Shown: positions 55,373 to 64,000 of the stretch, piece after piece
How positions within the stretch are numbered: the stretch's first letter is position 1
Layout: the number at the start of each line of letters is the position of its first letter
Source of the DNA: Proteus hauseri ATCC 700826
GTDB taxonomy: Bacteria > Pseudomonadota > Gammaproteobacteria > Enterobacterales > Enterobacteriaceae
DNA length: 64,000 nt
Direction: 5' to 3'
Assembly (NCBI RefSeq): GCF_001654965.1
Contig: NZ_LXEV01000003.1
Span: 90,135-154,134 of the forward strand
Translations under genes and position numbers: made by a program
Notes under the pieces: generated by a model
What the model was told of the DNA's origin: nothing
Database searches by the model: none
Seen by the model: the letters and a program-made list of their open reading frames with translations, nothing else

Positions 55373-56260
55373 TTATACGCAATGAGTGTGTTTTAATGCG
55401 TTCAATGTTCGAAGTTTTTGCTCTTTTACCATTTCTGGCTGGGCTTGAACTAACAACGTATAGAGGAGATCCAACACAAAGAGCTGTGCTGTTTTGGTTC
55501 CAATAGAGTCACCTTGCAGTTTCCCTTGGCGATTACCATTAATCAGATGATAATCTGCATATTCCATTATCTGTGAACCCAAATTATGAGTCAGTGCAAT
55601 GGTGATTGCTCCTGCTTCTTTTGCAACTTTAAGGGCATGAACAGTTTCAGGTGAGTTACCCGAATGACTAATCCCAATAGCAACATCGCCTGGTTTTAAT
55701 AATGAGGCCTGCATATACATAAAATGGTTATTTGTTACCGCATCAACTCGATGGCCAATTCGCATGAGCTTATTTTTAAGATCTTCTGCGGTAATACCTG
55801 AAGAACCTACACCACAAATAAAAATATAGTTGGCTGGTAATAAAGCATTTACCGCACCTTGAACTTGTTTCATATCGAGCAAATTCAATGTTTCCGACAA
55901 TACGTTATTAATCGTTGCCTGTAGTTTTAAACCAATAGTATGGATATCGTCTTCGTGACTCACTTCAGCATCAAGGATAGGTGACTCTTCACTATCTGAA
56001 GTTGCCATCTCAATCGCCAAATCCATTTTAAAGTCTTGAAAACCTTTATAACCTAATGTACGACAAAAACGTACAACCGTGGCTTCACCTGCTTTTGTCG
56101 CTTGTGATAGTTGAGCAATAGAAAGTTGAGTGACTTCTGTAGGATGAAACAGGATATAGTCTGCAATACGCTGTGATACTCGCGTTAAGCTATTTTTCAT
56201 TGCACCTAGCGTATCAAGTATTTTACCCGGCTTTAGTCGGGTCATTGCCTGTTCTGTCAT
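55373..56260 (-). CDS. RpiR-family transcriptional regulator of sialic acid genes (SiaR/NanR type)
   Basis: About 295 residues from the ATG at 56260 (AAGGA 8 bases upstream); other in-frame ATGs lie at 56266 and 56290. The N-terminal helix-turn-helix (LTRVSQRIADYILFHPTEVTQLSIAQLSQ, read in two parts) and the SIS sugar-phosphate domain (YIFICGVGSSGITAEDLKNKL, AIGISHSGNSPETVHALK) are clear. In Haemophilus and Vibrio the RpiR-type SiaR/NanR senses sialic-acid-derived phosphosugars; E. coli uses a GntR-type NanR instead. Its place inside the nan cluster supports the same role here. Confidence 0.85.
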   Translation of the reverse strand: MTEQAMTRLKPGKILDTLGAMKNSLTRVSQRIADYILFHPTEVTQLSIAQLSQATKAGEATVVRFCRTLGYKGFQDFKMDLAIEMATSDSEESPILDAEVSHEDDIHTIGLKLQATINNVLSETLNLLDMKQVQGAVNALLPANYIFICGVGSSGITAEDLKNKLMRIGHRVDAVTNNHFMYMQASLLKPGDVAIGISHSGNSPETVHALKVAKEAGAITIALTHNLGSQIMEYADYHLINGNRQGKLQGDSIGTKTAQLFVLDLLYTLLVQAQPEMVKEQKLRTLNALKHTHCV

Positions 56261-56450
56261 GGACATTATCCTTGGTTGCAGAAGATACACGGGAAAAGAA
56301 TTCTGCCAACAAGAGTACCAATTCCAACACGTTAAAAAAAGCCTTGCTCATACAATAATGTGATAATAACAAAGCGCTTTATTTCCAATATCATCATGAT
56401 ACAACTTACTGATACATCAGAAATAAAGCACGTTATTAAAACAACAGCGA

Positions 56451-56927
<477 letters not shown>

Positions 56928-56937
56928 TTATCCCTTA

Positions 56938-58428
56938 TTAATTTTCTGATATTTCACTGTCATTTAATGAAATTTGTTTTGCTGATGCAAAAAGAGGTGC
57001 CGTAATAAACCCAGCAATCACCACAGACATCGCGCCAATGACACCATAGAAGAAGAAATTAAGATCACTACCATAACGCGCTGCTAATACCGCAATAATA
57101 CTGACAATGATACCTACAACAGCGCTACCTGCATTGGCACGTTTAACAAAAATACCAAGCATAAATAACCCCGTCATGGGGCCCCCCATTAAACCGATCA
57201 AGCTATTAAAAGCATCCCAAATTTCAGCCTCATCAGATAAAACAAGCCAAATGGCCGCGAAACTACTGAACACGCCAGCAACAATAATAACGAGTCTGGC
57301 TATTCTCATTTTTTGTTCAGCACTGCGTTTGACCTTACTTAAGCGAGTATATATATCAGAGTTAAAGCAGCTGGAAATACTATTTAAGCTACTGGAAATA
57401 CTAGATTGAGCAGCAGCGAAAATGGCTGCAATAATTAATCCTGCAATACCCACTGGCATTTCAGTCACAATAAATAGAGGTAGAATACCGCCGGTATTAA
57501 AACCTTCAGGTAATAAACTAGGATTTTGTTTGTAATACACAAATAGTGCAGAGCCGATAGCAAAGAAGAAAATAGGAATAATGGCAACTAATTTGGCGTT
57601 TGTGATCAACGTACGCTTAGTTTCTTCAATTGAATCCGTCACAATATAACGTTGTACGACATCCTGACTCGCTGTAAATTGCTGAATATTAGCGAACAAA
57701 AATCCAATCATCAAAACAGGAATAGTGCTATCCGTCCAACTCCAACGAAATTGAGTTGTCGGGAAAAATTTATCTGCTTGTGATGTCATCGTGAATACTT
57801 CACTAATTCCACCATCAACTTTAAAGCAGATCATAATAAAGATAAGTACGGCACCACCAGAAAGTAATAACCCTTGAATAACATCGGTCCAAATAACCCC
57901 TTCAATACCCCCCATCCATGTATAGATAATACATAGCAAACTAATCAACACAATTAGTACTACCGGATCGATCCCCATAAAAGGACGCAGCGCAAGTACA
58001 GTTAAATAAATAATAATGGCAACTCGACCAATATGAAATAACATAAATGAAAGGCTAGCAAATAAGCGGCTGCGTACATCAAAACGTGCTTCTAAATATT
58101 CATAGGCCGATGTTATTTTTAATTTTCTAAAAAAAGGAATATAGAAATAAAAAACTAATGGCAAAATAGCGATAGCTAAATATTGCCCAAGAATAAAAGT
58201 CCAGTCTGATGTATAAGCCTTTGCGGGAATGGACATAAAAGTAATAGAACTCAACGTAGTTGCAAAAACGGAAACACCAGCTGCCCAACCCGGAACACGA
58301 CCGCCACCACGGAAATAGTCATCTGCTGTTTTTTGACGTTTAGAGAAATAAACGCCGACAAGTAACATTGCCGCTAAATAACCGAACAATACTGCATAAT
58401 TAACGAAACCAAAATCATGTAATTGCAT
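56938..58428 (-). CDS. siaT: sodium:sialic acid symporter SiaT (SSS family)
   Basis: 496 residues, thirteen predicted membrane helices of the LeuT fold. The sequence FATTLSSITFMSIPAKAY contains the sialic-acid-binding Ser/Thr cluster, and the SISSSLNSIS stretch in helix 8 supplies sodium-site Ser residues. As remembered, it differs from the P. mirabilis SiaT of known structure by only a few residues (for example IIYLTV and KRSAEQKMRIA). It imports Neu5Ac with sodium ions across the inner membrane. It is the third gene of the cluster, after nanE and nanK. Confidence 0.93.
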   Translation of the reverse strand: MQLHDFGFVNYAVLFGYLAAMLLVGVYFSKRQKTADDYFRGGGRVPGWAAGVSVFATTLSSITFMSIPAKAYTSDWTFILGQYLAIAILPLVFYFYIPFFRKLKITSAYEYLEARFDVRSRLFASLSFMLFHIGRVAIIIYLTVLALRPFMGIDPVVLIVLISLLCIIYTWMGGIEGVIWTDVIQGLLLSGGAVLIFIMICFKVDGGISEVFTMTSQADKFFPTTQFRWSWTDSTIPVLMIGFLFANIQQFTASQDVVQRYIVTDSIEETKRTLITNAKLVAIIPIFFFAIGSALFVYYKQNPSLLPEGFNTGGILPLFIVTEMPVGIAGLIIAAIFAAAQSSISSSLNSISSCFNSDIYTRLSKVKRSAEQKMRIARLVIIVAGVFSSFAAIWLVLSDEAEIWDAFNSLIGLMGGPMTGLFMLGIFVKRANAGSAVVGIIVSIIAVLAARYGSDLNFFFYGVIGAMSVVIAGFITAPLFASAKQISLNDSEISEN

Positions 58429-58479
58429 TTTTTAGTCCTGCCATATGTAGGGTAAAGGGTAAGTTTTACGACAGTTTTT

Positions 58480-59349
58480 TTATTGCGCTCTGGCCCAAAA
58501 AACTGAGCCCCAGAGCCCAGCATCATGATGATAATGAGCCGATAAAATGGGTACTTGTAATGTTAATGGTTGTTGTGTCATGGCTGCTTGAACGAGCGCT
58601 ATATACCCTTTTGCTAACCCAACACTACCGCCAAGGACGACACAATCGGCATCAGTTGTTGCTTTAATATCTGCCACCAAATTTGCGATTGTGTTTGCTG
58701 AACGTTCAATAATTGATTTTGCTTGCGGATTTCCCTGATGAAAGGCGGCAAAAATCGCTTTAGCATCTTTTCCGGCAAGTTCATTGGTCGCTTGTGCCGC
58801 TATCGCTCGGCCTGAGGCAATTGCTTCAACGCAACCGTAGCGACCGCACCCACAACGTGGCCCATGAGGATCAGCTAATGTATGACCTAAATGGCCTGCA
58901 ATACCTCGTTTTCCTATAAAGAGTTGTCCTTGCTGAATAACGCCACCGCCAACACCTGTCGATACAGTAATAAACGCCATATCAGAGATGGTTTCGCGAC
59001 GGTAATTATATTCAGCCCATGTTGCCGCTTGAGCATCATTAAGTAACCAACATGGCAATCCAGTAAGTTCAAATAATATTTCCTTTAAAGGAAAATCTCT
59101 TAGCCCACCTAAATTATCAGGGTTCAATGCTGTTAAAATGCCATTACAAATAATCCCTGTTGATGCCACCGCAACACTATCAGCGTGAGCTTTTAGTGGT
59201 GTAATAATGGCAACTAACGCCTTATAAAGTTGTGTTGGTGATGCGCTTGCTGGTGTGGTGATTTGAGTATGTTGTGTCAATTGGTTATCTCGACTAATTA
59301 ATGCCGCCGAGATTTTTGTTCCTCCAATATCAATTGCTAATGTATTCAT
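58480..59349 (-). CDS. nanK: N-acetylmannosamine kinase NanK (ROK family)
   Basis: 289 residues. The ATP motif [16 protein letters not shown] opens the protein; [14 protein letters not shown] follows, and the ROK zinc site is [19 protein letters not shown]. It phosphorylates ManNAc made by NanA. Its ATG overlaps the nanE stop by four bases. Confidence 0.92.
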   Translation of the reverse strand: MNTLAIDIGGTKISAALISRDNQLTQHTQITTPASASPTQLYKALVAIITPLKAHADSVAVASTGIICNGILTALNPDNLGGLRDFPLKEILFELTGLPCWLLNDAQAATWAEYNYRRETISDMAFITVSTGVGGGVIQQGQLFIGKRGIAGHLGHTLADPHGPRCGCGRYGCVEAIASGRAIAAQATNELAGKDAKAIFAAFHQGNPQAKSIIERSANTIANLVADIKATTDADCVVLGGSVGLAKGYIALVQAAMTQQPLTLQVPILSAHYHHDAGLWGSVFWARAQ

Positions 59350-60044
59350 TTATCTAGCTCCTGCTGCCACTTTAACGCCTGAGTGAACCAATCACATACA
59401 CACTCAAGACGTGTTAATGCTGATCCCACAGTGACAGCCCAAGCACCTGCTTGCATAGCTCTTGCTGCCATCATTGGCGTGTTATAACGCCCTTCAGCAA
59501 TCACTCGACATCCTTTTTCTGCCAATGCAGTCACTAAATCCAAATCAGGTAATTTCGGTATTTCACCACCGGTATAACCTGACATTGTTGAACCAATAAA
59601 TTCTGTACCTAATTCTTGGCAATACATGCCTTCATTAAAAGTGGCGCAATCAGCCATCGCCAATTTTCCTAAATGATGAATATGGGCTAATAACGCTTTC
59701 ACCGTCACAGGGCGCTCACGATTAGTGCCATCAAAAGCAATAATATCTGCACCTTCTGCCGCTAATTCCTCAACATCACTAAGCCACGGCGTGATCCTCA
59801 CGGGACTATCGGGTAAATCACGCTTTACAATGCCAATAATCGGTACATCGATAAGTGGACGCGTTGCCTTTAAATTATCAATTCCCTCAATACGCACAGC
59901 GATAGCACCAGCATTTACTGCGGCTTGAGCCATTGCGGCAACAATTTCTGGCTTATCCATTGGACTATTATCAACAGGCTGACAAGACACAATTAACCCG
60001 CCTTTTTGTTGAATATCTTTAATCATTGTTTTAATTAGCGCCAT
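59346..60044 (-). CDS. nanE: N-acetylmannosamine-6-phosphate epimerase NanE
   Basis: 232 residues, a TIM barrel. [54 protein letters not shown] and [13 protein letters not shown] match E. coli NanE; Lys in VKRDL and Glu in IAEGRY are the expected catalytic pair. It converts ManNAc-6-P to GlcNAc-6-P. It is now the first gene of the nan operon. The Shine-Dalgarno is distant (AGAGCGG about 11 bases upstream). nagA/nagB are not in this window. Confidence 0.92.
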   Translation of the reverse strand: MALIKTMIKDIQQKGGLIVSCQPVDNSPMDKPEIVAAMAQAAVNAGAIAVRIEGIDNLKATRPLIDVPIIGIVKRDLPDSPVRITPWLSDVEELAAEGADIIAFDGTNRERPVTVKALLAHIHHLGKLAMADCATFNEGMYCQELGTEFIGSTMSGYTGGEIPKLPDLDLVTALAEKGCRVIAEGRYNTPMMAARAMQAGAWAVTVGSALTRLECVCDWFTQALKWQQELDK

Positions 60045-60192
60045 TTTAAATATACCGCTCTCTTCTTTTTGAAATATAACTCCAAATTATAATATTTTAC
60101 GGAGTTTGATTTCTCAATCAAAAAAACAACAATATGTGAAGAGGATCAAACAATAATCGTAAGACTGTAACCAACTGATAAATAATAAAAAC

Positions 60193-60230
60193 AAAGAAGG
60201 AGAGTGATATCTTCACCATTCTCCTTCTTT
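60193..60230 (-). terminator. orphan minus-strand terminator upstream of nanE
   Basis: AAAGAAGGAGA (60193-60203) pairs perfectly with TCTCCTTCTTT (60220-60230). On the minus strand GTTTTTATTATT follows, a good U tract. The only candidate gene it could serve is the decayed reading frame directly upstream on the minus strand at 60257-60479; without that it terminates nothing annotated. Confidence 0.7.
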
Positions 60231-60256
60231 ATTTAGCTTGTTTTCTTTAATGGAAA

Positions 60257-60479
60257 TTAAAAATTAAATTGCAATTTAATACGATAATGCGTCTGGCGAT
60301 TATCAATTATCACTAAAACTTACTGTCATGGTGAAAACGTCAAAATAAGGTATGAATGCAATATGGATTTGATATGAAAAAGCCACTTTAAATTTATTAG
60401 ATGCATAACAAATAAAACCATTAGGGCAATTTATTTTTTCATCATTAATACCATGTGTGCTAATTGAAACATTGGTTAT
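60257..60479 (-). pseudogene. probable remnant of an outer-membrane channel gene (NanC/KdgM-like C-terminus)
   Basis: On the minus strand a 58-codon open stretch without a start (60479-60303) ends IPYFDVFTMTVSFSDN and then a stop; shifting frame gives DNRQTHYRIKLQFNF and a stop codon at 60257. Read across the frameshift, this looks like the last strands of a beta-barrel porin, ending in aromatic F as Bam substrates do and resembling the YRIGVSFKL end of E. coli NanC in general form. A terminator follows 27 bases later. NanC channels sialic acid across the outer membrane, which fits the neighbourhood. The similarity is short, so other outer-membrane families remain possible. Confidence 0.4.
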
Positions 60480-60727
60480 TTAATATGACTAGAATCAAAT
60501 CAAATTGTTATTTTTTAATATAATTTGTATCCGTATTGTTAGTATGGATTTATTTATTTTACTCGTTATAATTCTCCCGTCATTTTAAGTAGTAGTTCAT
60601 CACATTGAGTTCGCTTAAAGATACTCAGGTCTGTCTTGAATGATTGAAAAATGAATTCTTATTCTCTGCTGGACGTTTTTTTAACGCCCGGTACGGATGT
60701 TATTTATCAATTAACAAGGAGACTCTG
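60480..60727. other. region upstream of fdnG
   Basis: About 250 AT-rich bases with no gene. A TATAAT hexamer at 60567-60572 may be a -10 element of the formate dehydrogenase operon; no -35 or FNR match could be assigned. The promoter of nanE probably lies in the shorter gap just left of the orphan terminator. Confidence 0.4.
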
Positions 60728-63700
60728 ATGCAAATCAGTCGGAGATCGTTCTTTAAGATCTGTGCTGGCGGAATGGCTGGTACATCTGCGGCATTACTCG
60801 GCTTTTCACCTGAAGTCGCGGCAAGCTCTCGTCAATATAAACTCTTACGTTCTATAGAAACGCGCAATAACTGTACTTACTGTTCTGTAGGTTGTGGCAT
60901 TTTAATGTACAGCTTAGGCGATGGTGCAAAAAACGTAGATAAAAGCATTTATCACATTGAAGGCGACCCCGATCACCCCGTCAGCCGTGGTTCTTTATGC
61001 CCAAAAGGCGCTGGCCTTGTCGACTATATTCATAGTGAAAACCGCTTAAAATACCCAGAATATCGCAAACCAGGCTCAGATAAATGGGAACGAATTTCAT
61101 GGAATGAGGCGATAGATAAAATCGCACGTTTAATGAAAAAAGACCGTGATGAAAACTTTGTTACTCATAACGAAAAAGGACAAGAAGTAAACCGCTGGCT
61201 AACAACAGGTATGTTGTGTTCATCTGCGGCAAGTAATGAGACTGGCATTCTAGATAACAAATTCTCACGTTCATTAGGCATGATTGCTATCGATTGTCAG
61301 GCAAGACTCTGCCATGCACCAACGGTAGCGGCATTAGCACCCACCTTTGGTCGTGGTGCAATGACTAACAACTGGGTTGATATTAAAAACGCCAACGTTG
61401 TATTAATTATGGGTGGTAACCCAGCAGAAGCACACCCTGTAGGTTTTAAGTGGGTAATTGAAGCCAAGACTAAGAATAATGCTAAGGTTATTGTCGTTGA
61501 CCCTCGCTTTAACCGCAGCGCTGCTGTAGCTGATTTATATTCTCCTATTCGTGCAGGCTCTGATACCGCCTTTTTATTAGGCGTCATTAATTATCTAATT
61601 GACCATGATAAAATTCAGCATGAATATGTTAAAGCCTATACCAATGCACCATTAATTATTCGCGAAGACTATCGCTTCGATGAAGGCCTTTTCAGCGGGT
61701 TTGATAAAGAAAATCAAAGCTATGATAAAACCTCATGGCACTATGAACTTGATGAAAATGGTTTAGCGCTAAGAGATGATTCACTGCAACACCCCCGTTG
61801 TGTCTGGAATTTATTAAAGCACCACGTATCGCGTTATACCCCTGAAATGGTGACCTCTTTATGTGGCACACCATTAGAAGATTTTCTCTATATTTGTGAA
61901 GCATTAGCTTCAACAAGTGTTAAAGACCGTACCTCAACCATTCTTTATGCCTTAGGTTGGACTCACCACACCGGTGGTGCACAAACTATTCGTGCCGCAG
62001 GGATGATCCAACTGTTATTAGGGAATATAGGAATGCCGGGTGGTGGTGTTAACGCACTGCGTGGTCACTCAAATATTCAAGGCTATAGTGACCTCGGATT
62101 ATTATCATTAAATTTACCAGGCTATATGCCATTACCTAATGAAAAACAGACTTCATTAGAGACTTATTTATCGCAAATTACGCCTAAAACTGTTGTTGCT
62201 GACCAAGTCAACTACTGGAAAAGAACTCCTGATTTTTTTATTAGCTTATTAAAAAGTTTTTGGGGTGATAGTGCGACAGAAAGTAATGAGTGGGGTTATC
62301 ACTGGTTACCTAAATGGGATAAAAGCTACGATATCATGACGCAAACGCAAATGATGATTGATGGCAAAATGAATGGTTATATCGTTCAAGGCTTTAATCC
62401 ATTAGCCGCATTTGCTGATAAAAATAAATGCAGTGCCGCATTAGCCAAATTGAAATATATGGTCGTTATCGATCCGTTAGTGACAGAATCTTCTAACTTC
62501 TGGCAAAACCACGGTGAAATGAACGATGTTATCTCTGCGGATATTCAAACAGAGATATTCCGCCTACCTTCATCTTGCTTTGCTGAAGAAAACGGCTCAA
62601 TTGCTAACTCAGGTCGTTGGTTACAATGGCACTGGGCTGGCGCTAAGCCACCGGCACAAGCATGGCACGATGGTAAAATTTTAGGTCATTTATTAATGCG
62701 CTTACGCGAATTATATCGCGAAGAAGGCGGCGTATATCCTGAACCTGTGATGAATCTAGCTTGGAATTATGTCGACCCTTATGATCCTCAACCAGAAGAA
62801 GTGGCAAGAGAAGCTAATGGCCAAGCAATGCGTGATATCTACGATGATTCAGGCAAATTATTGTTTAAAAAAGGACAGCAACTTGATGGATTCCATCAGT
62901 TGAAATCTGATGGTTCAACAGCAAGCTTTTGTTGGATTTATTCTGGTTGCTGGACTGAAAAAGGCAACCAAATGGCCAATCGCGATAACTCAGATCCATC
63001 TGGATTAGGTTGTACGCCGGGTTGGGCTTTTGCATGGCCTCAAAACCGCCGAGTATTATATAACCGTGCTTCTGTCGATCCTCAGGGTAAACCGTGGGAT
63101 GAAAAACGCCAGCTTATCAAATGGAATGACTCGCAATGGGTAGGCCCTGATGTGCCTGACTATAATAATGCTGCGCCAAATAGCGGCGTTGGACCTTTTA
63201 TTATGCAAGCTGAAGGTATGGGACGCTTATTTGCTATCGATAAAATGGCTGATGGTCCATTCCCAGAATTCTACGAACCATTTGAATCACCTGTTGAGCA
63301 TAATATTTTACACCCAGAGGTTTCACGTAACCCTGTCGCACGCTTATATAGCTACGATGCTGATCACTTAGGTAAAGCTGACGAATTTCCATTTGTTGCA
63401 ACAACCTATTCAATTACCGAATTGTTCCGCCATTGGACTAAACATTCATTAATCAATGCGATAGCACAACCCGATCAATTTATCGAGATTGGTGAGCAAT
63501 TGGCATTACGTAAAGGCATTGCTGCGGGTGATGAAGTCAAAGTTAGTGCAAAACGCGGTTATATAAAAGCAAAAGCCGTTGTCACTAAGCGTATTAGACC
63601 ACTCACTATCAACGGTAACATCGTTGATACGATAGGTATTCCTTGTCACTGGGGATTTGAAGGTGCAACACGTAAGGGTTTCCTTGCTAACACATTAACG

Positions 63701-63772
63701 CCGTCTGTAGGTGATGCGAACTCTTTCACACCAGAATATAAGGCGTTTTTAGTTAACATCGAAAAGGCATAA
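60728..63772 (+). CDS. fdnG: formate dehydrogenase N/O alpha subunit, cysteine variant
   Basis: 1014 residues from the ATG at 60728 (AAGGAG 6 bases upstream), one residue shorter than E. coli FdnG; an upstream in-frame ATG at 60644 adds 28 residues before the Tat signal and is unlikely. The twin-arginine leader is [15 protein letters not shown]. FeS ligands: CTYCSVGC and SLCPKG. The catalytic position, Sec196 in E. coli (ARVUHGPT), is a TGC cysteine here (ARLCHAPT, residue 195, codon 61310-61312). Periplasmic enzyme oxidising formate and feeding menaquinone through beta and gamma subunits. Sequence shares features with both FdnG and FdoG, so the N/O label is uncertain. Confidence 0.9.
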   Translation: MQISRRSFFKICAGGMAGTSAALLGFSPEVAASSRQYKLLRSIETRNNCTYCSVGCGILMYSLGDGAKNVDKSIYHIEGDPDHPVSRGSLCPKGAGLVDYIHSENRLKYPEYRKPGSDKWERISWNEAIDKIARLMKKDRDENFVTHNEKGQEVNRWLTTGMLCSSAASNETGILDNKFSRSLGMIAIDCQARLCHAPTVAALAPTFGRGAMTNNWVDIKNANVVLIMGGNPAEAHPVGFKWVIEAKTKNNAKVIVVDPRFNRSAAVADLYSPIRAGSDTAFLLGVINYLIDHDKIQHEYVKAYTNAPLIIREDYRFDEGLFSGFDKENQSYDKTSWHYELDENGLALRDDSLQHPRCVWNLLKHHVSRYTPEMVTSLCGTPLEDFLYICEALASTSVKDRTSTILYALGWTHHTGGAQTIRAAGMIQLLLGNIGMPGGGVNALRGHSNIQGYSDLGLLSLNLPGYMPLPNEKQTSLETYLSQITPKTVVADQVNYWKRTPDFFISLLKSFWGDSATESNEWGYHWLPKWDKSYDIMTQTQMMIDGKMNGYIVQGFNPLAAFADKNKCSAALAKLKYMVVIDPLVTESSNFWQNHGEMNDVISADIQTEIFRLPSSCFAEENGSIANSGRWLQWHWAGAKPPAQAWHDGKILGHLLMRLRELYREEGGVYPEPVMNLAWNYVDPYDPQPEEVAREANGQAMRDIYDDSGKLLFKKGQQLDGFHQLKSDGSTASFCWIYSGCWTEKGNQMANRDNSDPSGLGCTPGWAFAWPQNRRVLYNRASVDPQGKPWDEKRQLIKWNDSQWVGPDVPDYNNAAPNSGVGPFIMQAEGMGRLFAIDKMADGPFPEFYEPFESPVEHNILHPEVSRNPVARLYSYDADHLGKADEFPFVATTYSITELFRHWTKHSLINAIAQPDQFIEIGEQLALRKGIAAGDEVKVSAKRGYIKAKAVVTKRIRPLTINGNIVDTIGIPCHWGFEGATRKGFLANTLTPSVGDANSFTPEYKAFLVNIEKA

Positions 63773-63782
63773 GGGGAAACTA

Positions 63783-64000
63783 ATGTCATTGCAATCTCAA
63801 GATATTATTCGTCGCTCTGCTACCAATTCCTTAACGCCCGCACCACACGTGCGTGATTTTAAAGAAGAAGTAGCAAAACTCATCGATGTAACAACGTGTA
63901 TCGGCTGTAAAGCCTGTCAGGTTGCTTGTTCTGAATGGAACGATATTCGTGACAAAGTCGGTCTTAACGTGGGTGTTTATGATAACCCAATGGATTTAAC
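63783..64000 (+). CDS. fdnH: formate dehydrogenase iron-sulfur beta subunit (partial)
   Basis: The first 72 codons lie before the right edge. ATG at 63783 with AAGGGG 6 bases upstream, 10 bases after the alpha stop. The translation starts [16 protein letters not shown], continues with [18 protein letters not shown] and [16 protein letters not shown], the first ferredoxin-type cluster, matching E. coli FdnH/FdoH. It carries electrons from the alpha subunit to the cytochrome b gamma subunit, whose gene should follow outside the window. Confidence 0.9.
   Translation, partial: MSLQSQDIIRRSATNSLTPAPHVRDFKEEVAKLIDVTTCIGCKACQVACSEWNDIRDKVGLNVGVYDNPMDL

Noticed and set aside
60644..60727. Upstream ATG extending FdnG by 28 residues
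   Set aside because: It would put 28 residues before the Tat motif and has no suitable ribosome site, whereas 60728 is preceded by AAGGAG and matches the E. coli start.

Overview
The window reads as chromosomal DNA of an enterobacterium of the genus Proteus (Morganellaceae). It is AT-rich and gene-dense. The sialic-acid symporter at 56938-58428 is, from memory, nearly identical to the structurally characterised Proteus mirabilis SiaT, and a divergent smvR/smvA pair is a known Proteus biocide-efflux locus. Small differences from the P. mirabilis SiaT I recall suggest a sister species or divergent strain. No rRNA, tRNA, CRISPR array, insertion sequence or prophage was seen.

Layout. 1-4734 (minus): nickel-import operon nikABCD, led by a SAM methyltransferase and running off the left edge. 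5176-22134 (plus): eleven genes built around srfABC. They encode two vWA proteins, an Hsp70/actin-like ATPase, a dynamin-like GTPase, a bitopic TPR-like protein, a LolCDE/MacB-type ABC pair, a periplasmic formylglycine-generating-enzyme-like protein and two coiled-coil lipoproteins. This is the least understood part of the window and looks like a trans-envelope machine. 22345-22908: an Ail/OmpX-type porin-fold protein. 23084-28440 (minus): complete chitobiose operon chbBCARFG. 28893-32576 (plus): Fur-type siderophore ABC importer. 32626-34782: smvR/smvA. 34856-35641: an AraC regulator. 36088-40696 (plus): DMSO-reductase-family operon with its chaperone. 40805-45813: nitric-oxide detoxification (norR, norVW, ytfE) with three NorR sites and a sigma-54 promoter. 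45876-51265: a LacI repressor fused to a solute-binding-protein domain, divergent from a metallo-hydrolase, a nucleoside-type MFS carrier and an MgtC protein. 51376-54130 (minus): acyltransferase and a 2H phosphoesterase-like protein. 54310-60044 (minus): sialic-acid catabolism (nanE, nanK, siaT, yhcH/nanQ, rpiR-type regulator, nanA). 60728-64000 (plus): formate dehydrogenase N/O alpha subunit and the start of beta.

Taken together the region equips a urinary/gut bacterium for metal capture (nickel for urease and hydrogenase, iron), use of host and dietary amino sugars (sialic acid, chitobiose), anaerobic respiration (formate to S- or N-oxides), and resistance to NO and cationic biocides. Notable anomalies are a cysteine in place of selenocysteine in the formate dehydrogenase, the LacI-SBP fusion, an FGE-fold protein lacking the catalytic cysteine, and what looks like a decayed outer-membrane channel gene next to nanE. 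All family assignments come from reading motifs and remembered homologues; no database search was run.
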